From: Garcia nutans
Taxonomy: Eukaryota > Streptophyta > Magnoliopsida > Malpighiales > Euphorbiaceae
Assembly: GCA_947685225.1 (NCBI GenBank)
Contig: CANTUV010000007.1
Location: 12,482,501 to 12,546,500 of the forward strand
Direction of reading: 5' to 3'
DNA: 64,000 bases
Each line of letters begins with the position of its first letter. Position 1 is the first letter of the stretch. This document shows, piece after piece, positions 11,640-23,281 of this stretch. Below the pieces are notes generated by a model. It was not told the DNA's origin and ran no database searches. It saw nothing but the letters and a program-made list of their open reading frames with translations. The translations under genes were made by a program, and so were the position numbers.

Positions 11640-14600
11640 ACATAAACCTTTAACTACATGTAGAAAATATTGAAATAAGGCATCAAAAAAATGAACTACA
11701 ATGTCTGCACCTGTTAATAAAGTTGCATGTTCTCATTTTAAATAAGTGGTTTTTCTAACCCTTTGGGAAAAGGAGGGTGTCTTTATAATTCACAATAAAT
11801 AATGGAAGCTTCAAAAGCAACAGTAGATCATGAGACATTTATGCAACTTAAAGTGATAAGGTGACACCAACAACAGACACCTGCATTAGAGCCCTAGCTA
11901 AATGCTAATTAACTTCCTTTTTAACAATTTTTTACAAACAAAATATCAGATCAAGCAAAATATTGATACATCAAATAGGTTTTAGATTTCATTTATAAAC
12001 AACATAAAATGCATTCCTACTGCAATGGCCATTACATAAAACAAAAAGAGATACTCATGAAGACGCAACTACAGCTACTGTATATAATTGCTCTATAGTA
12101 GATGTTAAAGTCAAACTTGTATTGAAATTTGTGAACAGAAATACTTTTAACCACTAGGAAATAATAAAAATATCTGCAACACCTTGTTTTCAAGATGAAA
12201 ATCAAGATTTATAGCTGTTAGTCCTATTCAGTGTTAATTTATGATCCAATAATTGTTGTGCAATATGGAAAAACTCAATCTTCCCCAATCCCGCAATATC
12301 AGTGTAGAGCAGCTTATCATGACACAACCTCTAAAAATTAGAATACAAAGTGAAACAACCAACAGATGCTGCATGGCAGTCAAAGGACATAACACAGAAG
12401 TGCTTGCATAGCTAGATAACTCACTAAGAAAAGCTTAACTTAACCAAAGAACTGTTTTTATTTGCTATATTTGCTAGAAACCAAATATACCTCAGTAACT
12501 TCGACATATAAATATTAAAGATAAGGCTTACATATACTTCAAATTTCAAAAATAAGTCAAGCAATAAACAACACTTTGCAAAAGATAGCAATATCATGTC
12601 AAATGTGATTATTTTAAAGCATAATGGGAAGGATATAGTTTCTACGATGCTTGAGACATTAACCAATAATTCATTTACTGAACTAGGCCTTCTACTGACC
12701 AACACAAAGAGCATTCTAGACGTAATCCAGTGGATAACATCAACTAGGCAGAAAAAATATAAGAAAATGCTGAAATCTTTATCTCATAAAGTATGTTCCT
12801 TCATTTTTTAGAAGGAAACAAGTTTATAATAATTCTTCAACATTTCTTTTTTCCTTTATTCTTTACTTGGAAATGCAATTAAGCTTACTGGTTAAGTGAT
12901 GAATACATAATTTTCTAGTAATTTTAGGAGTTAAAGGAATTTGAAGTGTCCATATTGTACAATTGATCACTAGAAAAAAGGACAAATAAAAAAAATTTAT
13001 TTATTATTCTAATCAATAATAAAATATTATTTTTATTAGACCAATTTTAACCAGCTGCACATACTTGACACTTAAGGTAAGTTTGACAAAATTAAAAGCT
13101 TTGGGTTAACAAAAAATGGACAAAATTATGAAATTTTTTGTCATTAGACCTTTAGGCTTAGCAGAATAAACTAGAACCTTCAAAATTTTACTACACCTCC
13201 AAACCATACACAAAAAAAGACTCAATAATTAATATTGGAAATTTGATTATGGCAAGGAAAAGAAACAGGGGTTTCAACTTGAAGATTGGTTTGTTCAAGT
13301 CATTATTAGATTCTAATAAGTGCTTGCTGGCCAAATAGATGGGAACCTACAACCTTATAATCATATATATGAAAAGACAAATGATGAAAGAAATAAGAAA
13401 AGGAAATGACCCATCAAGCTGGACAGAATTTAATAAGTTAGTAGAGGCTGCAAAATCCAGAGTTGAGAAGGTTCGTTTCAATGTTTGAGCTATTTATTCT
13501 TAAAATACTGAAACTTTAATCTATCTTCTTTGATAGTTCTTTTTTCTTTTATTCAGCTTAATTTTGGTGGGGAAACTAAAGAACTCTACATAAACTCTTT
13601 CTGATAGAACACAAAAGATAAGGTTTACAAATGCAAGAAACTGAAAAAAAAAAAAAAAAGAAACTAGCTCCAATGTTGTGCTCGTCATTGGAGAGAAGTT
13701 TGATGGTCCTATTTTGGAGATCAAGAATGGTGAAAGACGAAATAGCTATGATGGAGAAAATCACATTCAATAACTTTATTGAGGTATAATGAGCAAAAAT
13801 CAGCTAAGCAATCAACAAATACAGCATAAAAGCAAAATGCCCAAACGGACCACGGCAACCCAAATCAACAAAACTAAAGAACAATTTCCTTTCATGTGCC
13901 AAACAGATATAATATATATATAATCATATTTACGATAAAGGCACTAACCTTTCTAAGCACAAAGAATCACATTTCTCCTCTCTTTGGCCTTCTTTTTTCC
14001 TCTCACGGCTGCTATTTCTTTTATGCTACAATCAAATTTTGTTTCCTTCTCTCCTGTCAAAACACCTAAACCCTAAGAAAAGTGATTCTCCTTTCAATTT
14101 TGGGGAAGGAGAGAAATCCAAATCCTATTCAAATTAATCTTGTGTAGGTTTATCTCTTCTTTTTCCCCCCCTTCTCTATTCCCGCGCCTTTTTTTCTCTT
14201 TTGGGTATCTACAAAAAAAATTTCAAGGTTTTAAACTTTCAATTTGTTTTATTACTATTATTATTATTATAAAATATTTTTAATTAATTTATTTACTTAT
14301 ATATAATTTTTATTTATATATTTATGTATGTTTTAGTTTTATACAAGCTAGATTCCTAGCACAAGTTGTTGCGAAATTAATATTATTATGTGAATAGTTA
14401 GAGAAGTAAATAAGAATATATATTAAATATAACTATAATATATATAAAATATATATAAAGTATACAAAATATGTTCATATACAAAATATATAAAATATAA
14501 TAACAATGAATTTAAAAATATATATTTAAAATTCATCAATGAAAAATTATTGTTTTAAGAATTATACACTAAAAGTTAAAATAAAAATTAAAAAAAATTG

Positions 14601-15039
14601 AGATACCATCCTTATTGAAATTGTCACTTTTAAAGCATTTCAGTATATGTACTACTAATATAATGCAGCACCGCATGAGTTAAAAGGCAAAATATAATCC
14701 ATTAAAAGTAAAATATAATGGCTCATGAGTTAAAAGATAAAATAGTAGTTAATAATTTCAAAGTGTGTATTTGTGTTAGGAAGATTTGAAATTTGCATTT
14801 AAATTATTAGATTTTTATTTCAATTAACACAAAATAAAAATAAAAATAAATAATAGGGCAAACATCATAGGAAACGTGACAATATATGATTCAAGTGATC
14901 AAAATATGTGAAAAATGCTTATACATTATTAGAATTCTAAGTTAATTACTAAAACGTGTTTCAAAAAAAAGTTAATTACTAAAAATAATATTAATGAAAT
15001 CTAAAGAAAATAATTGTCTGTAAATTAATTATCTACATG
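11640..15039. other. CACTA interior; mostly unassigned, possibly captured host DNA
   Basis: Apart from the candidate terminal exon at 12202-12330, no gene was assigned. Several short open stretches exist, including 12596-12811 (+), 13250-13490 (+, one stop) and 13576-13770 (-), but none matches a family I know. The block 13940-14220 is pyrimidine-rich on the plus strand with lower AT content. On the minus strand it resembles a transcribed leader ending in a plausible donor (AAAG/GTTAGT). From about 14230 the sequence is simple AT-rich DNA. Confidence 0.35.
12202..12330 (-). pseudogene. Possible captured terminal exon, product unknown
   Basis: After an acceptor-like CTAATTTTTAG, the minus strand has 42 open codons followed by TGA. 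The peptide has non-random composition, including YTDIAGLGKIEFFHIAQQLL, an amphipathic helix-like segment. I do not recognise the family. It lies 0.6 kb upstream, in transcript sense, of the captured phosphoribosyltransferase exon and on the same strand. It could belong to a second captured gene, because it ends in a stop codon. Confidence 0.3.
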
Positions 15040-16648
15040 ACACATGGTTATTAGTAATAGATTGATATTGTCATTTTTGTAGTCAATAAATTAATGGCGG
15101 TAAAATAATATTGTCACTGTAAATTATAATTTTACAACATTAAAAATCATAGCTAACAAATATTATATTGTCATTTAAATATTACTAATCAATATATTTT
15201 TAAAATAAATTATTTATCTCCAAATGAAATGGTGACGGATTAATTTATTACCGTGATATATGATTAATAATGACAAAATGGCATTGTCAGTATTTGAATA
15301 TGTAAATTGGCGATGGTAAATAATAATATTAATATAAATTGAAATTTCTATGATATAAAAAATCGTAGCCAATAAATATCATATCGTTATTTAAATATTT
15401 AATATATTTTTTAAAAAAATTTTACCCAAATATAATTGTGACGAATTAACGTATTATAACGATAAATTATTATTAGTGACATCAATATTGTCACTTTTTT
15501 AATAAATAAATTAGTGATAGTAAATAATATTGTCACTATAATTTACAGTTTTATGATATCAAAAATTATAGCTAATAAATATTATATCATTATTTAAATA
15601 TTTTTACCAATTATTTTAAAAAAATTATGGGTGAATACAATTGTGACAAATTTATAATATTATTGCTTTTATATTCGACAAATTAATGACGATAAATGAT
15701 ATAATCACTATGAGTTACAATTTTGTGACATTAAAAATTATAGCCAATAAATATTATATCATCATTTAAATATTTTTTACTAATAGATTTTTGGAATATA
15801 TTTTTCTCTATATGCAATAATGACAAATTTAAATATTGTAACTATATATGATTATTAGTGACAAAATAAAATTGTCATATTGCTAATCAATGAATTAGTG
15901 ACAATAAATGATATTGCCACTATAAATTGCAATTTCATGATATCAAAAGTCGTAGCTAATGAATATTATATTATCATTTAAATATATACCACTAATATAA
16001 TTTAGAAGCATTTTTTTTACCTCTATATGCAATCATGATGAATTTATGTAATATCATAAAATATGATTATTTGTAATAAAATGAAATTATCACTTTTCTA
16101 AATAAAAAATTAGTGACGCTAAATGACATGGTCATTATAAATTATACCTTTGTGACATTAAAAATCATAACAAATAAATATTATATTGCCATTAAACATT
16201 TTCAACAAAGGTTTTTGAGATAAATTTTTACTTGAAAATTTAATTATGACAAATATTTACTTATTGTTACGATATATGATTATTAGTGGTAGAATAATAT
16301 GTCACTTTTCTAATAAAAAAATCAGTGAAAATAAATAATTTTGTTATTATAAACTATAATTTTCATGATATTAAAAATCTAAACTAATGAATAGTACGTC
16401 GTCACTAAAATATTTTCCTTCAATTTTTTTGGTGAAAAATTTTACCTCAATATACAATTACTATGAATTTTTAATCGTCATAAAAAATATGATTTGGCGA
16501 CAAAAGAATTTATTAAAAGTGACACAAAAAAATATTATCATAAAATAAATTTTTTAATGATAATATTATAATAATTAATTAATATTTTATGACAAATTTT
16601 TATGTGTCACTGAAAAATTTGTCATAAAATATACAATTTCTTATAGTG
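15040..16648. repeat. Right subterminal repeat array of the inner CACTA element
   Basis: At least ten degenerate units of about 100-200 bp. Each carries a GTGACAAA/TTGTCAC pair, an ATATGATTATTAGTGAC core and a GCTAATAAATATTATATC stretch. Together they read as a diverged tandem array ending at the TTTCTTATAGTG terminus. This is the counterpart of the left array. Confidence 0.75.
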
Positions 16649-18515
16649 GTATTATCGACAGATAATATTTTCTGTCTATAATACCGATAAAAGAAGACTA
16701 TCTATCAGTAAGAAGAGAAATAAAAGTGAGAGAAATTATCTAATTTTTTGTCTAAATAAAAATTGCAAAGAGAAAACTTATTTCTCTCGGTAATTTATAG
16801 AGAGTAGACTATTTTTCTTTCTGTATTAACTAGAAAAAAAAATATTTTATCTAGGCAAATTATTGAGAGAAACAAGCTTTCTCTCGGCAATTTTTTTCTA
16901 ATATTTTTGTTAAATCGTGTTGTCTAATTTTAATTTTTTTTGTCTAAATGAAATATATTTTTATTTATCAAATAGTAAAATTCTTAAAATAGGTATTTAT
17001 TAGAATATTTAAATTTACGTGTATAATTTTATCTCTATATTTTTTCAAATCACGCACCTTAAAAAATCTATTAATTCTATGTACCGGGAAAACGTCATAT
17101 TCTAACTCTTAGTAAATTCATTACCTAACTCATAATTTGATATTTTGTACATTAATGAATTTGTCAGTTATTTTTATCTTAATAGTAGTCATTTTGATGA
17201 GTAAATTTATAAAAAAAAGACGGATAATAAAAAAAATTACCGAAAGAAAACTTTTTTCTCTCGGTATTACAAAGAGAAAGACATTGTCTTTCTGCAAATT
17301 ACCAAGAGAAATATGTTTTCTCTCGATAATTTTTTAAATTTTTTGTTAAATATTATTGTCTTTTTTTGTCTAAATGAAGATTATATTTTTGTTTATTAAA
17401 AAGTAAAATTCTTAAAATAGATATTTATTAGAATATTTAACTTTAAATTTATAAATTTATCTCTATATTTTTTCAAAGCACGCGCCTTAAAAAAGCTATT
17501 AATTTTATGTATATGGGGAACGTCATATTATAGCCTTTGATAAACTCATCACCTAACTCACGGTTCGATATTTTTTATATTAATGGATTTGTCACTTAGT
17601 TTTATTTTCAATAGTAGTTAATTTGATCGGTGAATTTATAAAAAAATACGGATAATAAAAAATTATCAAAAGAAAGCTTTTTTCTCTCGGCAATTTACCA
17701 AGAACAAACTAATTTCTCTCGGTATTATCGAGAAAAAAATATTTTCTCTTGGCAAATTACCTAGAAAAATAGGCTTTCTCTTGGGAATTTTTTTTTCTAA
17801 TTTTTGTTAAATCTTATTGTCTAAATAAATATTTTTATTTATTAAATAATAAAATTCTTAAAATAAGTATTTATTAGAATATTTAGATTTATGTTTGTAA
17901 ATTTATCTCTATATTTTCCAAATCACGCACCTTAGAAAGTCTATTAATTCTATGTATTAGGAGAGCATCATATTCTAGCCTTCAATAAATTAATCGCTTA
18001 ACTCACAGCTCAATGTTTTGAACATTAATAGATTTATTATTTATTTTTATTCTTAATAGTATTATTTTGATAGGTAAATTTATGAAAAAAGACAGATAAT
18101 AAAAAAAGTATCAAGAGAAAATTTATTTCTCGGTAATTTACCGAGAGTAGACTCTCTCGGTATTTCCAAGGGCAATTCTATAACCATGCTTCAACTAATT
18201 AGTATTTTAAATTTACTGACTAAAAAAATTTTGTCTTTATTATCAAGAAAAGTCCATTTTGTCGGAAAATTTATCAGTAGCTCATGAAGCTATAATTTAT
18301 CAACCAATGGCTTTTTTGTCGGTAATTTTAGTTGCTAAATCTTGGAATAATTTATTGGCACCATAATTTACTGCATATTTTTTTTGGTAAGCTTTTTTTC
18401 TCAGTAATCGATCGGTATTTTTTCTAATTTATTTTTTTTATCTTTTATCTCATTATTCGTTCGGTAATTAGATACATGATTAATTCTGTCGGTAAATCTA
18501 TACATTCTTGTAGTG
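16649..18515. mobile_element. Outer CACTA element, right end
   Basis: The right terminus at 18515 reads inward on the minus strand as CACTACAAGAAT, a textbook CACTA end. The block inward of it is a tandem array of a few hundred bp per unit. Each unit carries TTTCTCTCGGTAATTTACC-type palindromes, TCTTAAAATAGGTATTTATT and AAATTTATCTCTATATTTT (for example near 17000, 17420 and 17850). Nearest the end the motif becomes CTGTCGGTAA. No gene lies in this part. The inner CACTA element interrupts it on the left. Confidence 0.75.
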
Positions 18516-18952
18516 ATTTTTGATTTATTTATTATAATTTAATTTTTATATAATTGATATTTAAGAGATTTGAACATACACACCATATAAAAGGAATATA
18601 TTTTTATATATATATTAAAAATTTCACATACAATTAAAGTTTAAATTGAATAATGTATACAAGGAGAGAGAGAAAAATAAAAGCATTACATGATTTTCGT
18701 TTTTACTGAATGTTTTACTATTCAAAAAAATTATGCAGTAATAAATAAAACAAAACCCAATTAATTGATATTTTAATTACATAAGTAATTTATTGATGTT
18801 TAAATATATTTATTTGGTTTTATTTTTTTAAAATAGATAATTGTTCTTTCACTCCAAATCACGATAGAATACGGAACAAAAACTACCTGGGACTGAGAGA
18901 GTGACGGATCGGTGGTAAATTCGGTAATTTCATTAAAATCTAAGGTGAACTC
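18516..18952. other. AT-rich spacer upstream of the kinase pseudogene
   Basis: No gene. It is simple AT-rich DNA, becoming less AT-rich after 18840 where the old promoter of the kinase gene begins. Confidence 0.5.
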
Positions 18953-18960
18953 TATAAAAG
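18953..18960 (+). promoter_or_regulatory. TATA box of the dead PB1-kinase gene
   Basis: TATAAAAG sits 80 bp upstream of a long CT-repeat leader (about 19010-19037) and 87 bp upstream of the ATG at 19040. This is a standard plant TATA and pyrimidine-rich leader arrangement, and it shows that the gene copy kept its own promoter region. Confidence 0.6.
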
Positions 18961-19668
18961 AGCACACATCTTCGCGTCTCTCTGCTCTCTGCCCTGAACA
19001 TTCATTTCACTCTTCTCTCTCTCTCTCTCTCTCTCTGCCATGAAAGACCTACCTTCCTTTGCTTCCCATCACTGAAAAAAATTGACCACCACTATAACCA
19101 TAGCCACTGCATTAACCATAGCTCTGTCAAGAAACATTAAGCTAATTTCTAGCTTTAATGGCGCATTCCACATCAGGCCACGCTCCAACAAACTCAGTAT
19201 ATTGTTGGAGAGACTCGTATTGTTTTCATAGACTAGAATATCGAATTCTTGAAGCTTCAGTCTAAGTTGTCTGATCTTTGCCCAAATTATGCTCTTTCTC
19301 ACTCAAGCACTAGCTCCTTATCCCGAAGTTAGGATTTAGGTCTGGGTGTGTCCGTAACCCAGATTCAGACACCGGCACGGATGCTCCTCTATTCTCGATT
19401 TAGTCAGACGAGGACGTTAGGCGTATGCTCGAGGAGTATGATAAGCTGGAATTGTACGGTAAACGTGCCAGGCTTTGGGTCTTTATTATGTGCAGGGACA
19501 CTAATAAATGCGAGAGCTATAATAACATTACTAATACTAATGGTAATGCTAATAATAATGAATTTGTTAAGGGAAAAAGTGATTTTTATGTGAATTATCT
19601 TGAGAATGATGCTTTGATAAGTGAGGCCAAGGACTGTAAAATTCATGTTAGTGATAAAGTGGCTAAGG

Positions 19669-20209
19669 CAGTGGCGGAACTACTATGGGGTCGTGTGTGG
19701 TCACACGACCCCCCCTCACCGGTGGCAAGAAGGAGAGGCCACCGGTGGTGCCAGTGGGTGGTGCAAAACTCAGCCCCCCCATTGAGGGGGCTGAGCTGCA
19801 CAGTTACTCGCAGCGAAGGGTTGAAGAACCCTTCGCTGCAAATAAAGTATATATATTTTTTAAATTGGTCCCTGGCGAAATGACGCCGTTTCGCCAGGGA
19901 CGTATTAATTTTTTTTAATTTAGCCCCTATCGAAACGACGCCGTTTCGATAGGGGCTAAATTAAAAAAAAAATAAATGCGAGGGACTGATTTAAAATGAA
20001 ATTTTGTGAATAGAAAATCTCGTCTCTGCCTCTCTTCCCCAGCAGCAGCAGCCCTCACCCCACTTCCCCAGCAGCAGCAGCCCTCACCCCACCGGCCACT
20101 CTTTCTTCAGCGGACTACAGCTGCATTTCGACCCCACCGGCCACTCTTTCTTCAGCGGACTACAGCTGCATTTCGACCCCCCATAAACAAAAATCTGGTT
20201 CCGCCACTG
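19669..20209. mobile_element. Non-autonomous hAT element, 541 bp
   Basis: The terminal inverted repeats are CAGTGGCGGAAC at both ends, the typical plant hAT terminus. A perfect 8-bp target duplication, GGCTAAGG, lies at 19661-19668 and 20210-20217. There is no transposase. The interior is GC-rich and structured. It has a hairpin with arms CCCTGGCGAAA/TTTCGCCAGGG (about 19870-19900), another with arms AGCCCCTATCGAAAC/GTTTCGATAGGGGCT (about 19922-19962), and a third with arms AGCGAAGGGTT/AACCCTTCGCT (about 19812-19837). It also has two tandem duplications at about 20030-20092 and 20091-20178. It sits in the variable region of the kinase pseudogene. Confidence 0.92.
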
Positions 20210-21446
20210 GGCTAAGGTAATGGTAGATTCAGGTCTAGTAACGATTCTTTATGGAAAATGGTTTTGAGGCAACAATTATTAATCAAACAATTTAAGGGAG
20301 CTCATAGTGTTCGGTGTGTTAATAGTGGGAATGAAATGGAACTTGGGTCTTGTAGTAAGTATGATATGTAGAAATATGAGCAACCACTTAATGATTTAGT
20401 GCCTGAACCAAATATTCCACGACAGAATCTGTATCAAGGAGACACTTTGGGTTGTAGAATAGGGAATGAACATTTGCATGGGAAGGATAATTGCGATAGG
20501 CCCTCGCATGCATCCATTGAACACAAGGGATGCAAATTTATATATCAAGACACATAGTTTGCTAGGGAAAAACTTTCAAGTTTTTGATCATGGTACTAGG
20601 ATTGATTCTATGAATTTAAATCACCTCCATAATTTGAGCATGATTTCTAAATGTGACCATCTTGATGCTAAGTAGGATTTAGTCTTTGGATAGGGATCAC
20701 TGAATAATTTAAATAGGGAAAATATTATGTCGTGGAGTATGGGTTATGCTTCATGGTCTAGCAACAATCGATGGGATGGAAGTAAGTATCCTGTGAAATC
20801 ACACCAAACATGTGAAGGAGTGTGGGGTAGTTATTAGAAAGGAATCAAAAACCATAAGTTTGTTGTAAATGATGCTAAAAATTAGAGGGTTTATCCATAC
20901 CAGGTTAGAAACCATAGGAACAACCTAGTTGAGATGGGGAGTCAACAATGCATCAAATTAGATGAAAGGTTTTCAGCAGGAAAAAGCTATCCTGGTCTTA
21001 GGCCAAATTCCACCATTTCAAAGCAGGCACAATCTATGGGACTATATAGCTTAACCATCAAAAAGCCAGGTTTTACTGAGAATGTGATGGAAGGAAGAAT
21101 TGGGATGACTCATTTGAGTTTGAGTAAGGATAACTCCTTTAGCTTATGGAAAGAACAAAGTGGCTCTACTGTTTTGCATTACAAAATTTTAAAGTCTAAA
21201 GATTGTCATGGTATAAGTTCTGTTCCGAGCAATCAATCTCTGTTGTCTTATATTGTTGTAAAGAGTTCATTATCATGTGAGGGAAAAATGGAAAGTCAAC
21301 AAGATCTCTTGATCGGTTCCCCCTACGAGATGCATGAAGTTCCATATATGAAGTTCCATATCGAAGTGTTAATGAAAATTACCATGCACTATTTGTTAAT
21401 GATGAGCTGTTCATGTTTGACCAACGAAAGGTTGTTAGAATCTTTG

Positions 21447-21961
21447 TGATGCGGAGCAGATTGAATTGCAGTACATGGAGAATTTGGATCGCGGCAAGAT
21501 TAGCGGCCGTTTGCGAAAATAGGCATAACTTTTGCCCAGGAGGTCCGAATTGAACCCACGATAGCTTTCCGGAAGCGTTTTCGCGAGCCAGACAATTTTG
21601 AAAAGTGCCCAATACAGTGGCAAAGTTTGGGGGGTCAAATTTTGCTATTTAGGGCCTCAAAATCGCGTTTTAAGTTTTCAGGGACTATTTTGCAATTTTC
21701 CTTTATTATTTTCGGGTTTAATTTCGGATTCTTTATTTTTTATTATTTTATTTCGTATTTTAGGGTTAATTAGCCATTATAAATAGGCCTTAATCTTGTG
21801 CCTATGGAGATCATTGTTTTCGAATAAAATTCTTATGAAATACAGGCTTTCAGTCTTTTATCAAGATTAATCTTGTTTCTTTCGTCCAACCAAACGACAT
21901 TGGTTAAACTCTTGAACAGAGTCTAAACGTTCTTCTTCTTTGTTAATTCCGTTCTGCGTCA
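21447..21961 (+). mobile_element. Solo LTR, 515 bp
   Basis: It starts TGATGCGGAGC and ends TTCTGCGTCA, so the edges form a TGATGC/GCGTCA inverted repeat. A perfect 5-bp target duplication, CTTTG, lies at 21442-21446 and 21962-21966. A TATAAATA promoter-like box near 21778, followed by an AATAAA signal near 21825, fits plus-strand LTR organisation. There is no internal region, so this is a solo LTR left by recombination between two LTRs. It interrupts the kinase pseudogene. Confidence 0.9.
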
Positions 21962-23281
21962 CTTTGATTTATCAAGTGATCCTCCTTTTCACAATGGAGT
22001 GATAGTGGAATGCAATAAGAAGTTGATGGATACAGTAGGAACTAGTGACTTGTTCAACCATTCAAAGAATGAAACTCATTCTTTGGAATGAATCTTCTGT
22101 ACAACTTGTCATTGTCATCATCAAAGGGTGTTGAACCTCCCACCTCATCTTCCCTTGATAGCAGCGATGTTACTAGCTCATTGTTGAAGCCGAAATCAAA
22201 GCCTTTAGATCTCATGGATGAACAACTTAGTAATTGCCCTAAAACTGACAAGTCATACACAGTTGCTTTGAATTCTTTTGCTTCTAATGCAATCAACATG
22301 GAAAATGATCGAGTGCATAAAGAAGAGAATCAACTAAAACTCTTCTATGGTTTAAGCACTGATGAAAAGGTATCACCTAAAACTCTTTTTCTCTTTCAAT
22401 CCATGGTTTAAGGCAAGAAGCAAAGGTATTGCCCTCATTGATGACATTTTTTGTTTTCACAGGTTGCAACTACAAAAAGCACAAAACGCTCTAAGGTAAT
22501 TAATGGAATCTCTAGTGAATGGGTTGCCTTTTTTACTCATCTAGCTACTCGCAAGTTGCAGGTAGTTTGTTTAGCTTATATGATTCATGTATCTTACACC
22601 TTCATCATCATTAAATGAAGCCATATAAAAAGTGAGATTTTGCCTTTTTCTATAGTATATTAATAATTTAGACATAACTAATATAAAAGTACTTGGTTAA
22701 GGCACATATGGAACTATTTATTATAGAAAATGGAAAGGGACTATTGTCGCCATCAAGAGGATAAAACCAAGTTGCTTCACTGATGGCTCATTGGCAAAGG
22801 ATCGATTGGTAATCATCAATTCAAATTCTTTCCTTAGATCTAGAATTATGAATTTTTCTGGTATGTATTTTTATGATAATTCATATGCTTGACTTGTTTC
22901 CCCAAGTTAAGCAAAGAATCACCTGCCAGTCATATAATTTAATACAGATGCTGATTACAATCAAGCTTGAAGCAATTATGACTTCTTGTCCTCATCCATT
23001 CTCATTAATAAGTATGATAATTTCTCTTTTGTATAATGTTGGAAGCTGTAAAAAATGCATAGGGTTGTGACATAGGTGTTATGCTCAACATGAGAATGGA
23101 CGCACTTATCTCCATGTGCTTATGTAGGTTACAGACTTTTGGAAAGAAGCTCACATGCTCGGTCAACTTCACCATCTAAACATTGTGGCATTTTATGGTG
23201 TGGTGACAGATGGACTAGTGAATAACTTGGCAACAGTGGTGAATGGCTCTCTGAAACAAGTTCTATAGAGAAAAGATAGGA

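Larger units (their letters stand above)
2998..16648. mobile_element. CACTA (En/Spm-type) DNA transposon, 13.65 kb
   Basis: The ends are inverted: the left end reads TACTACAAGAAA, and the right end read inward on the minus strand reads CACTATAAGAAA. Both match the CACTACAAGAAA consensus of plant CACTA elements. A 3-bp target duplication, GTA, flanks it at 2995-2997 and 16649-16651, the size expected for this superfamily. Long arrays of short GTGAC/GTCAC-containing repeats lie inside both ends (about 3001-4130 and 15040-16640). Inside are remnants of both classical CACTA genes on the minus strand, a captured host exon and one possible second captured exon. The internal genes are broken, so the copy is non-autonomous. 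Confidence 0.88.
19040..23281 (+). pseudogene. PB1-domain Raf-like MAPKKK pseudogene, 3'-truncated
   Basis: Plant PB1-Raf proteins are cytosolic Ser/Thr kinases with an N-terminal PB1 domain, a long variable region and a C-terminal kinase domain. Here the PB1 start is legible at 19125-19200 (SSFNGAFHIRPRSNKLSI). After frame changes the end of the domain is legible at 19350-19490 (SDEDVRRMLEEYDKLELYG). The variable region continues through about 20220-21445 and 21967-22410, for example an open stretch at 20934-21449. The kinase domain begins near 22701 with the glycine loop GTYGTIY and the lysine motif VAIKRIKPSCF. It resumes at 23128 with FWKEAHMLGQLHH and FYGVVTDG, then ends at LKQVL followed by TAG. 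The rest of the kinase domain, including catalytic HRD-type and DFG-type motifs, is missing. Stops interrupt the PB1 domain, the variable region and the glycine loop. A hAT element and a solo LTR are inserted. Confidence 0.8.

Noticed and set aside
13250..13490. Plus-strand frame with KEIRKGNDPSSWTEFNKLVE as a CACTA or captured gene piece
   Set aside because: It has an in-frame stop and no family that I can name with confidence; it is mentioned only as unassigned interior sequence.
19425..19883. 152-codon plus-strand open frame
   Set aside because: It begins in the kinase pseudogene and runs across the hAT boundary at 19669, so it is a chance fusion. Only its first part (EEYDKLELYG) is real PB1 sequence.
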